From: Clostridiales bacterium UBA4696
GTDB lineage: Bacteria; Bacillota; Clostridia; Oscillospirales; Oscillospiraceae
NCBI GenBank assembly: GCA_002404795.1
Contig: DHKK01000202.1
Location: 1 to 5,507, forward strand
DNA length: 5,507 nt
Reading direction: 5' to 3'
The notes beneath the pieces were generated by a model. It was not told where the DNA came from, did no database searches, and saw only the letters and a program-made list of their open reading frames with translations. The position numbers were made by a program, and so were the translations under genes. Below, piece after piece: positions 1 to 5,476 of this stretch; the stretch's first letter is position 1; each line of letters starts with the position of its first letter.

Positions 1-43
1 TGACGAGGGAGCTGTCAGCGAAGCTGACTGAGGGAGAGAAACC
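1..43 (+). repeat. Palindromic intergenic repeat, copy A (truncated by window edge)
   Basis: This is the right part of a two-hairpin repeat. It starts with TGACGAGGGAG (1-11), which matches the loop and right arm of hairpin 1 in copy B. It continues with hairpin 2, GTCAGC-GAA-GCTGAC (14-28, perfect 6-bp stem), and ends with a TGAGGGAGAGAA tail (29-40) followed by ACC. The left arm of hairpin 1 should lie just outside the window. Copy B at 84-142 has the same order of blocks on the opposite strand, and copy C at 5424-5476 has the same architecture. Function is unknown. No T-run follows, so it is not a classical terminator. Confidence 0.75.
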
Positions 44-58
44 GTTGGATTTTCGCAT

Positions 59-73
59 CACTTTGAGAAAGTG
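59..73. other. Small perfect hairpin between repeat copies A and B
   Basis: CACTTT (59-64) and AAAGTG (68-73) form a perfect 6-bp stem around a GAG loop. It lies midway between the facing repeat copies, inside the interval enclosed by their inverted tails. It may be part of a larger composite palindromic element or may be chance; nothing in the sequence assigns it a role. Confidence 0.4.
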
Positions 74-83
74 GAAACCTTCA

Positions 84-142
84 GGTCTTCTCTCCCTTCG
101 TCAAAACCTTTGGTTTTGCCATCTCCCTCGTCAGAGGGAGGC
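84..142 (-). repeat. Palindromic intergenic repeat, copy B (inverted relative to A)
   Basis: Read on the minus strand, this copy holds hairpin 1 (CTCCCTC-TGAC-GAGGGAG, plus-strand 123-140, perfect 7-bp stem), hairpin 2 (CAAAACC-AAA-GGTTTTG, plus-strand 102-118, perfect 7-bp stem) and a GGGAGAGAA tail (plus-strand 88-96). The head TGACGAGGGAG and the tail GGGAGAGAA are identical to copy A, whereas the hairpin 2 stem is entirely different yet fully paired. It lies 60 bp beyond the stop codon of the IclR gene and in that gene's direction, so it could protect or shape the 3' end of that transcript. No clear U-tract follows it. Confidence 0.8.
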
Positions 143-164
143 TTTGGACTTGCGCACCAGCCGT

Positions 165-193
165 GGCTTTCACTCATCGGGGAAGCCATTTTT
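165..193 (+). terminator. Possible weak intrinsic terminator for transcription entering from the left
   Basis: GGCTTTC (165-171) pairs with GGAAGCC (181-187), seven pairs including one T-G wobble, around a 9-base loop. Five T residues follow at 189-193. On the plus strand this is terminator-like and would stop a rightward transcript from outside the window before it ran antisense into the IclR gene. The stem is short and the loop long, and no rightward gene is visible, so confidence is low. On the minus strand the T-run falls on the wrong side to serve the IclR gene. Confidence 0.3.
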
Positions 194-202
194 ATATTAT
201 GC

Positions 203-973
203 TCACCCGTGGTAGCCGATGGCGCGGGAGATGGCTTCGGCGGCGGCGCAGACGAGGCGGATGGCGTGCAGGAATTCGTCGGACTGGATCTGGCGGAACA
301 TGCCGACGCAGCCGATGGCATAGCGGACCTCGCCCGTCACATCGTGGATGGGCGCGGAGACCGAGCGAAGGCCAATTTTGTATTCGCCGTTTTCCACGGC
401 GTAGCCCTGCTCGCGGATGCGGGTGAGCTCGGGGACGAACTGCTCGGGCGTGGTGAGCGTGTGGGGCGTGTAGGCCTTGAGCTCGGTGTGCGTGAGGATG
501 CGGCGGCACTCGGCCGGGGAGCTGTTGGCCAAAAACAGCTTACCCTGCGACGTGCAGTGGACCGGCAGGCGCGCGCCGACCTCGGAGACCACGCGCAGGC
601 TCGCGCGGGATTCTTCCTCCGCGAGCGTCACGACGGCGGCGCGGTCAAAGACCGACAGGAAGACGCTCTCGCCAAGCTCGGTGCAGATGTTCTGCATATG
701 CGGCCGGGCGATGGCGCCGATATCCCACGAGTTGGAGACGGCGCAGCCGTATTCAAACAGCCGGATGCCCAGCCAATAGCGGCCGTTCGGCGTCTGTTCG
801 ATGAGGCCGGACTCACGCATGGTGGAGAGCAGGCCGTGGATGGTGCTCTTCGGCCAGCCGGTCTTCTGATACAGCTCCGTCAAGGATGCGGGCTGACCGG
901 CGGCAGTCAGCAGATCGAGCAGGCGGATCGCCTTTGCAACGGAATGGATGGTTTTTCCCTCTTGTTCTGCCAT
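203..973 (-). CDS. IclR-family transcriptional regulator
   Basis: This 256-residue protein has the usual length and two-domain plan of IclR regulators, which are cytoplasmic DNA-binding proteins controlled by small metabolites. Residues about 8-65 form the winged helix-turn-helix; the recognition helix follows PKSTIHGLL at 41-49, and the wing is near NGRYWLG at 63-69. Residues about 75-250 form the effector-binding domain, with the family signatures PVHCTSQGKLFLA (137-149) and GYAVENGEYKIG...SAPI (190-209). The ATG at 973 is chosen because AAAGGAGT lies 6 bases upstream. An in-frame ATG at 1033 would add 20 residues running through the promoter and has no such support. The gene is divergent from the sensor operon and may repress itself or act on that operon. 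No metabolic gene is adjacent in the window, so the effector (sugar acid, aromatic acid or other) cannot be named. The family call is firm; the specific role is unknown. Confidence 0.95.
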   Translation of the reverse strand: MAEQEGKTIHSVAKAIRLLDLLTAAGQPASLTELYQKTGWPKSTIHGLLSTMRESGLIEQTPNGRYWLGIRLFEYGCAVSNSWDIGAIARPHMQNICTELGESVFLSVFDRAAVVTLAEEESRASLRVVSEVGARLPVHCTSQGKLFLANSSPAECRRILTHTELKAYTPHTLTTPEQFVPELTRIREQGYAVENGEYKIGLRSVSAPIHDVTGEVRYAIGCVGMFRQIQSDEFLHAIRLVCAAAEAISRAIGYHG

Positions 974-979
974 AACGGG

Positions 980-987
980 ACTCCTTT
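980..987 (-). promoter_or_regulatory. Ribosome binding site deciding the IclR start
   Basis: On the minus strand AAAGGAGT sits 6 bases before the ATG at 973. It decides the start in favour of 973 over the in-frame ATG at 1033, which lies upstream of the predicted transcript start. Confidence 0.85.
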
Positions 988-1004
988 TACAGTTCTTTAT
1001 CCTT

Positions 1005-1033
1005 ACTATAACATGGCGAACATCGTTCAGCAA
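1005..1033 (-). promoter_or_regulatory. Predicted promoter of the IclR gene
   Basis: On the minus strand the -10 box is TATAGT (plus-strand 1005-1010, five of six matches to TATAAT), preceded by TGT, which makes an extended -10. A weak -35 candidate, TTGCTG (plus-strand 1028-1033), stands 17 bases upstream. Transcription would start near 998, giving a leader of roughly 25 bases that contains the ribosome site. The extended -10 can compensate for the poor -35. Prediction from sequence only. Confidence 0.6.
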
Positions 1034-1053
1034 CCGGATACGTTCGGCATTAT

Positions 1054-1080
1054 CGAAATTATTCCGGAAATGGATTTTGG
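1054..1080. promoter_or_regulatory. Candidate IclR-type operator between the divergent promoters
   Basis: The stretch contains the 8-bp palindrome TTCCGGAA (1062-1069), flanked by two overlapping partial dyads, CGAAATTATTCCG (1054-1066) and GGAAATGGATTTTGG (1066-1080). Both resemble the E. coli IclR box as I recall it (TGGAAATNATTTCCA), the second with a 2-base instead of 1-base centre. It lies about 20 bases beyond both predicted -35 boxes, a position suited to autoregulation or activation. The match is imperfect and the family's operators vary, so this is a candidate only. Confidence 0.3.
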
Positions 1081-1098
1081 CGATTTGCTAAATTTGGT

Positions 1099-1125
1099 TT
1101 GCAATTGTCCCGCTTTTGTTATACA
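1099..1125 (+). promoter_or_regulatory. Predicted promoter of the response regulator-kinase-binding protein operon
   Basis: TATACA (1120-1125) has TG two bases upstream (1117-1118), forming an extended -10. The best -35-like hexamers are TTGCAA (1099-1104, 15-base spacer) or TTTGCA (1098-1103, 16-base spacer), both mediocre. Transcription would start near 1132, about 25 bases before the first start codon. A weak core promoter is what one expects if an activator is needed, possibly the AraC-type regulator itself. Confidence 0.5.
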
Positions 1126-1140
1126 CTAATCACAAACAAC

Positions 1141-1150
1141 AAAGGAGGGG
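1141..1150 (+). promoter_or_regulatory. Strong ribosome binding site of the response regulator
   Basis: AAAGGAGGGG is nearly complementary to the 16S rRNA tail and ends 6 bases before the ATG at 1157. It fixes the start of the first gene of the operon. Confidence 0.85.
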
Positions 1151-1156
1151 CGCGGA

Positions 1157-2683
1157 ATGTACCAGATCATGCTCGTAGAAGACGAGGCGCTCGTGCGCGA
1201 ATCGATGGCGCAGAACACGAATTGGGAAAAATTCGGCTTCGCGCCCCCGCACGTCTTTGAAAACGGCCGGCAGGCGGCCGACCATCTCGAGACCGTCCTG
1301 CCGGACGTGGTGATCACGGATATCTGCATGCCGTTTCTCGACGGGCTGGAGCTGGCGAAGCTCGTCTATGAGCGATTTCCGGAGACGATCGTCGTCGTGC
1401 TGACGGGCTTCAGCGAGTTTTCCTACGCGCAGAAGGCCATCCGCTACCACGTGCACGACTATCTGCTCAAGCCGGTCAGTCCGAAGGAATTTGACCAGCT
1501 GCTGGAGAATCTGTCGGCGGAGCTTTCGCGGCGGGAGAACCGGCAGGGGCTCTACAGCCGCGCGGTCATGGCCGACGAGGTGCTGAAGGACCATTTCTTC
1601 CAGAGTCTGCTGCAGACCGACGCGCCGCAGGAGCTGCCGGCCTCGATGCGCGAGGAGGCCGGGGCCGGACTCGGCGGGCGGCTGCACGCCGTCGCGCTGG
1701 CGCTGCCGCCGACGCGGCCGGAGGGCATCGAGGCCCGGGGCCAGCGCGTGGCGGAGGTCTGCGCGCCCGCGCAGTTCCGCCTGCTCGGCGACCAGCACGT
1801 GATGCTGATCGTGAGCGGCGACGAGACCGCGGAGCTCATGGCCCGGACCGCCGCCGGGGCCAGGCAGCTGCGCATGCAGCTGCAGGAGGCGGACGTGCAT
1901 ACCGCCATCGGCATCGGCGGGGCCTATGCCGGGGTAGACGGCCTGCGCACCTCCGCGCAGGAGGCGCAGCACGCGCTGGGCTACGCGTTCTCCACCGGTG
2001 AGACGCTGCTCTTTGACCCCGAGCTGCGCAAGGCATCCGGCTCTTTGCAGACCGACGACTGCCCGACGGCCGCGCTCATCGCGAGCACGCTGCAGTCCGG
2101 CAGCGGCAACCGGGCGCTGGAGCTGACGGGGACGCTGTTTACCTGCATGCGCCGCCGCCGGGTGCATGTGAGCGAGTGCAGGCCGGTTTTGCAGCGGCTG
2201 CAGATCCTGATGGCCTCGCATCTGACGCGCGAGCAGCTGCAGCGCGCGCCCGCCATGCTCCTGCCGCAGCCGGAATACGCGCTGGAGGAGGTCCGGCTGT
2301 CCGTCGAGCGGCTGGAGGGCTATATCCTGCAGTGCCAGGCGCAGCAGAACGACACCCCGGCCGCCCGCTGCGGCCGGATGGCGGTGGAGTATATCGGCGC
2401 GCACTATGCCGACTGCGATCTCAAGCTGCCGGACCTGCTGGAGCATCTGGGCGTCAGCCGCAGCTATTTTTCCACGGTCTTCAAGGAGAAGACCGGCCAG
2501 TCGTTCGTGGAATACCTGACGAACCTGCGCATGGAAAAGGCCAAGGAATATCTGCGCGAGACGGGCCTCTGCACCTATGAGATCGCCGACCGGATCGGCT
2601 TTGCCGACCCGCATTATTTCTCGCTCACCTTCCGCCGCCGCACCGGCATGACCCCGAAGCAGTACAGAGAGGCGGAAAAATGA
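1157..2683 (+). CDS. YesN-type response regulator (receiver domain + AraC-family DNA-binding domain)
   Basis: This 508-residue cytoplasmic protein should be phosphorylated by the kinase encoded next to it and then bind DNA. Residues 1-123 form a receiver domain with a complete active site: acidic pair E8/D9, phospho-acceptor D55 in ITDICMP, T83, and K105 followed by P106. The middle (about 130-400) includes a stretch around residues 180-285 with AIGIGG (250-255) and LRTSAQEAQHAL (263-274), typical of the degenerate GGDEF-like domain found in many YesN and PucR-type regulators. Residues about 405-508 form the AraC/XylS double helix-turn-helix, with LGVSRSYFSTVFKEKTG in the first motif and IADRIGFADPHYFSLTFRRRTG-type residues in the second. 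The length is normal for long YesN proteins. The stop codon overlaps the kinase start (ATGA), so the two are coupled. Members of this class usually activate nearby sugar transport or polysaccharide-use genes; none is visible here, so the targets are unknown. Confidence 0.95.
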   Translation: MYQIMLVEDEALVRESMAQNTNWEKFGFAPPHVFENGRQAADHLETVLPDVVITDICMPFLDGLELAKLVYERFPETIVVVLTGFSEFSYAQKAIRYHVHDYLLKPVSPKEFDQLLENLSAELSRRENRQGLYSRAVMADEVLKDHFFQSLLQTDAPQELPASMREEAGAGLGGRLHAVALALPPTRPEGIEARGQRVAEVCAPAQFRLLGDQHVMLIVSGDETAELMARTAAGARQLRMQLQEADVHTAIGIGGAYAGVDGLRTSAQEAQHALGYAFSTGETLLFDPELRKASGSLQTDDCPTAALIASTLQSGSGNRALELTGTLFTCMRRRRVHVSECRPVLQRLQILMASHLTREQLQRAPAMLLPQPEYALEEVRLSVERLEGYILQCQAQQNDTPAARCGRMAVEYIGAHYADCDLKLPDLLEHLGVSRSYFSTVFKEKTGQSFVEYLTNLRMEKAKEYLRETGLCTYEIADRIGFADPHYFSLTFRRRTGMTPKQYREAEK

Positions 2684-4467
2684 ACGAAAAGCAGAAGCTC
2701 TTTACCCGGCATTCGATCGGAACGCGGATCGCGGCGCTGTTCATGCTGCTGATCCTGGTCATCACGGGCGTGATGACCTATGTGTCCATCAGCGTCTCGA
2801 CGAGCGAGCTGCTGGATAGCTCCACAGACTATACCGAGCAGCTCATCCTGCGCGTCAACGCGGAGCTCGATATGTACGTGGAATATATGAAGGACATTTC
2901 GGACTTCATCGTCGATAACGGCGCGGTCGCGGCCTATCTGCAGGCGGCGAACGAGCACCGGCTGACCGACGCGGCCTGCCGCGGCGCGCAGCAGCAGCTG
3001 GCCGCCGCGCAGAAGATCCGCGCGGAGATCACCTCCATCGCGCTCATCCCGCAGTCGGGCGGGGCGCTGTTCGGCAGCGAGGGCGCGTCGCTCAATACCT
3101 ATTCCAATTATCATGCGGCGGACTGGTACGTGGACGCGCTGGCGGACCCGGACGAGGTCCAGGTCTCGTCGTCCCGCGTGGAAAATCTGATCGCGGGGCA
3201 GTACAACTGGGTCGTCTCCTTTTCCAAGGCCGTGCTCGACGCGGCCGGGCAGGTGCAGGGCGTGCTGCTGATCGACCTCAACTATCAGATCATCGACCGG
3301 CTCTGCGCGGATATCCAGCTGGGCAGCCGGGGCTATATCTACCTCATCGACCGGTCGGGCGGCATCCTCTGGCACCCGCAGCAGGATCTCATCTACGCGG
3401 GGCTGAAGGAGGAGAACGTCGGGCAGGTGCTCGCGGCCAAAAACGGCCGGATGCTCCTCGGCAAGGGGAGCGGCCGCAGACTCTACGTCGCCTGCGCGTC
3501 GGAGGCGACGGGCTGGACCGCCGTGGGCGTGGCCTATACGCAGGAGCTGCTGCGCAGCCGGGACCGGATCTACCAGAGCTATCTGCTCATCGCGGCGGCG
3601 GCGCTGGTGCTGGCGCTGATCTTCGCGCTGCAGCTGTCCATGTCCATCGCCGACCCCATCCGCCGGCTGACGCAGACGATGCAGCGCGTGGAGGAGGGAG
3701 ATCTGCACGTGCGGTGTCAGGTCTCGTCGCGCACGGAGCTCGGGCAGCTGTCCGACAGCTTCAACCACATGATCGCCAAGACGGCCGACCTGATGGACGA
3801 GCGGCTGCGCATCGAGGAGCAGAAGCGCAAAAGCGAGTGGAAAGCGCTGCAGGCGCAGATCCAGCCGCATTTCCTCTACAATACGCTCGACTCCATCATC
3901 TGGATGAGCCACGCCGGGCGCAGCGAGGAGGTCGTGGAGATGACGAGCGCGCTGGCCGCGCTCCTGCGCTCGTCGATCGGCGACGGGTCTGACACCAACA
4001 CGCTCAAGACCGAGATCGCCCACGTGCGCAGCTATCTGACCATCCAGAAAATGCGCTACCAGACCCTGCACGACGAGATCGACATCGACCCGCAGACGGA
4101 GGACTGTCTGCTGCCGAAGCTCGTGCTGCAGCCGCTGGTGGAAAACGCGATCTACCATGGCATCAAGGTCAAGCAGCAGGGCGGGACGGTGCGCATCGAG
4201 TCGCTGCTGGAGGAGGACCGGCTGCTCATCACCGTGGAGGACGACGGCGTCGGCATGACGCCGGAGCAGCTGGCAACGATCCTCGAGAAAAAAGAGGCGG
4301 ACGGCGAGAGCAGCAAGATCGGCGTCTGCAATGTCAACGAGCGGCTGCAGCTGTTTTTTGGCAGCGAGGCGGCCATGAAATACTATTCGGAGCCGGGAAA
4401 GCGGACGATGGTGATGCTGGTGCTGCCCATCGTGCGGGAAAAGGGGGACGCGGATGCGGAAGCTTAA
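2680..4467 (+). CDS. YesM-type sensor histidine kinase with Cache-like extracellular domain
   Basis: This 595-residue membrane kinase is the evident partner of the preceding regulator. A first membrane helix lies at about 17-37 and a second at about 301-321. The roughly 260 residues between them are extracytoplasmic and end with GYIYLIDRSGGILWHP (218-233), a signature of double-Cache sensor domains. A HAMP domain follows (about 318-373) and then a short helical linker. The His-kinase domain of the LytS/YesM class starts near 388, with phospho-acceptor H397 in QPHFLYN. The ATPase domain shows an N box (LVENAIYHG, 486-494), a G1 box (DDGVGM, 521-526) and a G2-like segment IGVCNVNERL (547-556). 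All catalytic motifs are present, and the length is normal for YesM kinases. Its start overlaps the regulator stop by 4 bp, and its last 14 bp overlap the binding-protein gene. The adjacent lipoprotein suggests the extracellular domain may read a ligand-loaded binding protein rather than, or in addition to, a free small molecule; this is inference. Confidence 0.95.
   Translation: MNEKQKLFTRHSIGTRIAALFMLLILVITGVMTYVSISVSTSELLDSSTDYTEQLILRVNAELDMYVEYMKDISDFIVDNGAVAAYLQAANEHRLTDAACRGAQQQLAAAQKIRAEITSIALIPQSGGALFGSEGASLNTYSNYHAADWYVDALADPDEVQVSSSRVENLIAGQYNWVVSFSKAVLDAAGQVQGVLLIDLNYQIIDRLCADIQLGSRGYIYLIDRSGGILWHPQQDLIYAGLKEENVGQVLAAKNGRMLLGKGSGRRLYVACASEATGWTAVGVAYTQELLRSRDRIYQSYLLIAAAALVLALIFALQLSMSIADPIRRLTQTMQRVEEGDLHVRCQVSSRTELGQLSDSFNHMIAKTADLMDERLRIEEQKRKSEWKALQAQIQPHFLYNTLDSIIWMSHAGRSEEVVEMTSALAALLRSSIGDGSDTNTLKTEIAHVRSYLTIQKMRYQTLHDEIDIDPQTEDCLLPKLVLQPLVENAIYHGIKVKQQGGTVRIESLLEEDRLLITVEDDGVGMTPEQLATILEKKEADGESSKIGVCNVNERLQLFFGSEAAMKYYSEPGKRTMVMLVLPIVREKGDADAEA
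4441..4447 (+). promoter_or_regulatory. Ribosome binding site of the binding-protein gene, inside the kinase gene
   Basis: AAGGGGG ends 6 bases before the ATG at 4454 and lies within the last codons of the kinase. It supports the 4454 start and implies that translation of the lipoprotein is coupled to that of the kinase. Confidence 0.65.
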
Positions 4468-5422
4468 ATCAGTCGTGGCCTGCGTGCTGTGTCTCTGCCT
4501 GCTGTTGGGCCTCGCCGGCTGCGCAGCTGCGCAGCGGCCGCTGCGCGTGACGCTGGTCCTGAAGACGGAGACCGATGTGGCTGAGTTCTGGGGCATGCTC
4601 CTGTCCGGCGTCCGGAAGGCGGCGGAGGAATACGGCGTGGAGCTGACGGTCCGGACGTCTCCGACCGAGACTGCGATCGACGAACAGATCGAGCTGATCC
4701 GACAGACCGCGGCGGAAAAGCCGGACGTCATGATCCTCTCCGCTGCGGACTACGACCGCTGCGCTGAGGCAACGGAGGAGGCCATCGCCGCCGGGATCGG
4801 CGTGGTGGCGGTCGACACGGATGTGAACGCCGGGGGCCGCGCCTGCTTCGTCGGCAGCAACAACTACCAGATCGGGCAGGAGATGGGCAGCCAGATGGCG
4901 TCCTATCTGCCCGAGGGCGGCAAGGTCGCCGTCATCCAGCACATGCTCACGACCACGACGGGCATCGACCGCACGCGCGGCGTCATCGACGCGCTGACGC
5001 AGGCGGGGAACATCGAGATCCTCGGCAGCTACTGCTGCGACAACAGCACCCTCCGCGCGCAGGAGATCACGACGGCGCTGCTCGCCGAAGAGCCGGACAT
5101 CCGGGGCTTCGTGTGCACGAACGAGGTCTGCAACGTGGGCGCGGCGAACGCGCTCGTCGAGCTCGGCATGGGCGGCAAGGTCTTCGTCGTTGGCTGCGAC
5201 AATTCGCAGCGGCAGATCGCGCTGCTCGAGCAGAACATCATCCAGGCCATCGTCATCCAGCGGCCGTTCAACATGGGCTACATGGCCGTGCAGCAGGCCG
5301 TGCGCGTCGCGCAGGGGGAGACGCCGGAGGATTTTGTGGAGGTCGCGTGCGTACTCATTACCCGGGAAAATATGTACACCCAGGAAAACCAAAAGCTCCT
5401 GTTCCCGGTGATGGAACAATAA
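4454..5422 (+). CDS. Lipoprotein solute-binding protein, RbsB/LuxP type (periplasmic-binding-protein 4 family)
   Basis: This 322-residue exported protein begins with a lipoprotein signal peptide: positive MRKLK, a hydrophobic core, and lipobox LAGC with C23 as the lipidated residue. It should therefore be tethered to the outer face of the membrane. The remainder is a type I, two-lobed sugar-type binding fold: FWGMLLSGVRKAAEEYG near the start, GIGVVAVDTDVN (114-125), GIDRTRG (170-176), TNEVCNVGAANAL (222-234), VVGCDNSQ (245-252) and AIVIQRPFNMGY (265-276). D121/D123, R173, N223, D249 and Q269 sit where ribose-type binding proteins usually contact ligand, so binding is probably intact. Length is normal. 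It overlaps the kinase gene by 14 bp, and no ABC permease or ATPase follows within the window. A sensory role with the kinase is therefore more likely than simple import, although it could serve a transporter encoded elsewhere. The ligand could be a pentose, hexose, polyol or AI-2; the sequence does not decide. Confidence 0.93.
   Translation: MRKLKSVVACVLCLCLLLGLAGCAAAQRPLRVTLVLKTETDVAEFWGMLLSGVRKAAEEYGVELTVRTSPTETAIDEQIELIRQTAAEKPDVMILSAADYDRCAEATEEAIAAGIGVVAVDTDVNAGGRACFVGSNNYQIGQEMGSQMASYLPEGGKVAVIQHMLTTTTGIDRTRGVIDALTQAGNIEILGSYCCDNSTLRAQEITTALLAEEPDIRGFVCTNEVCNVGAANALVELGMGGKVFVVGCDNSQRQIALLEQNIIQAIVIQRPFNMGYMAVQQAVRVAQGETPEDFVEVACVLITRENMYTQENQKLLFPVMEQ
4518..4546. repeat. Two overlapping 18-bp perfect palindromes inside the binding-protein gene
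   Basis: Three arms alternate here: GCTGCGC (4518-4524), GCGCAGC (4529-4535) and GCTGCGC again (4540-4546), separated by AGCT and GGCC. The middle arm can pair with either outer arm, giving perfect palindromes at 4518-4535 and 4529-4546 and two mutually exclusive hairpins in the mRNA. The stretch encodes the residues just around the lipidated cysteine (G22 to R31). Whether this is a regulatory structure or a by-product of GC-rich codons is undecided. Confidence 0.6.
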
Positions 5423-5423
5423 A

Positions 5424-5476
5424 GGCTCCCCTCCCAGGGGAGCTGGCTCGGCGTCAGCCGAGGCTGAGAGGTTGTC
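5424..5476 (+). repeat. Palindromic intergenic repeat, copy C
   Basis: The element starts two bases after the binding-protein stop codon. Hairpin 1 is GCTCCCCT-CCC-AGGGGAGC (5425-5443, perfect 8-bp stem). Hairpin 2 is CTCGGC-GTCA-GCCGAG (5447-5462, perfect 6-bp stem). The tail CTGAGAGGTTGTC follows (5464-5476). The plan (a CTCC...GGAG hairpin, a variable hairpin, and a TGAG-AG tail) is the same as in copies A and B, but it is a more diverged version. It probably marks the 3' end of the operon transcript. No run of T follows, so it is not a standard intrinsic terminator. Confidence 0.75.

Noticed and set aside
1..202. CRISPR array, tRNA or small gene in the left intergenic region
   Set aside because: Only two inverted copies of one palindromic element and short hairpins are present. 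There is no regular spacing, no tRNA-like cloverleaf, and the short open frames lack ribosome sites and family features.
974..1033. Upstream extension of the IclR gene from the ATG at 1033
   Set aside because: The extra 20 residues span the predicted -10 box and transcript start and do not look like the usual IclR N-terminus, whereas the ATG at 973 has AAAGGAGT at proper spacing.
71..1129. Plus-strand open frame through the IclR gene (352 codons)
   Set aside because: It runs antisense to a well-supported IclR gene and through both predicted promoters and repeat copy B, and its product has no family features.
1864..1883. Inverted repeat GCAGCTGC-GCAT-GCAGCTGC in the response regulator gene
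   Set aside because: The arms are a self-complementary 8-mer arising from repeated Gln-Leu codons in a GC-rich helix (RQLRMQLQ); coding content explains it adequately.
1130..2614. Long open frame on the minus strand opposite the response regulator (494 codons)
   Set aside because: Same GC-driven shadow effect; the plus strand encodes complete receiver and AraC domains.
2614..4731. Long open frame on the minus strand (705 codons) opposite the kinase
   Set aside because: It is antisense to a kinase with all motifs intact; its translation is rich in Arg, His, Leu and Asp with no recognisable domain, as expected from the complement of GC-ending codons. No ribosome site was evident.
4469..5419. 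Minus-strand open frame opposite the binding protein (316 codons)
   Set aside because: Composition-driven shadow of an intact lipoprotein gene; no recognisable domain.
5424..5476. Copy C as a classical rho-independent terminator of the operon
   Set aside because: Both hairpins are strong, but the bases after them (AGGTTGTCGCAG) contain no T-run, and the same architecture occurs at the other end of the window, so it is treated as a repeat.
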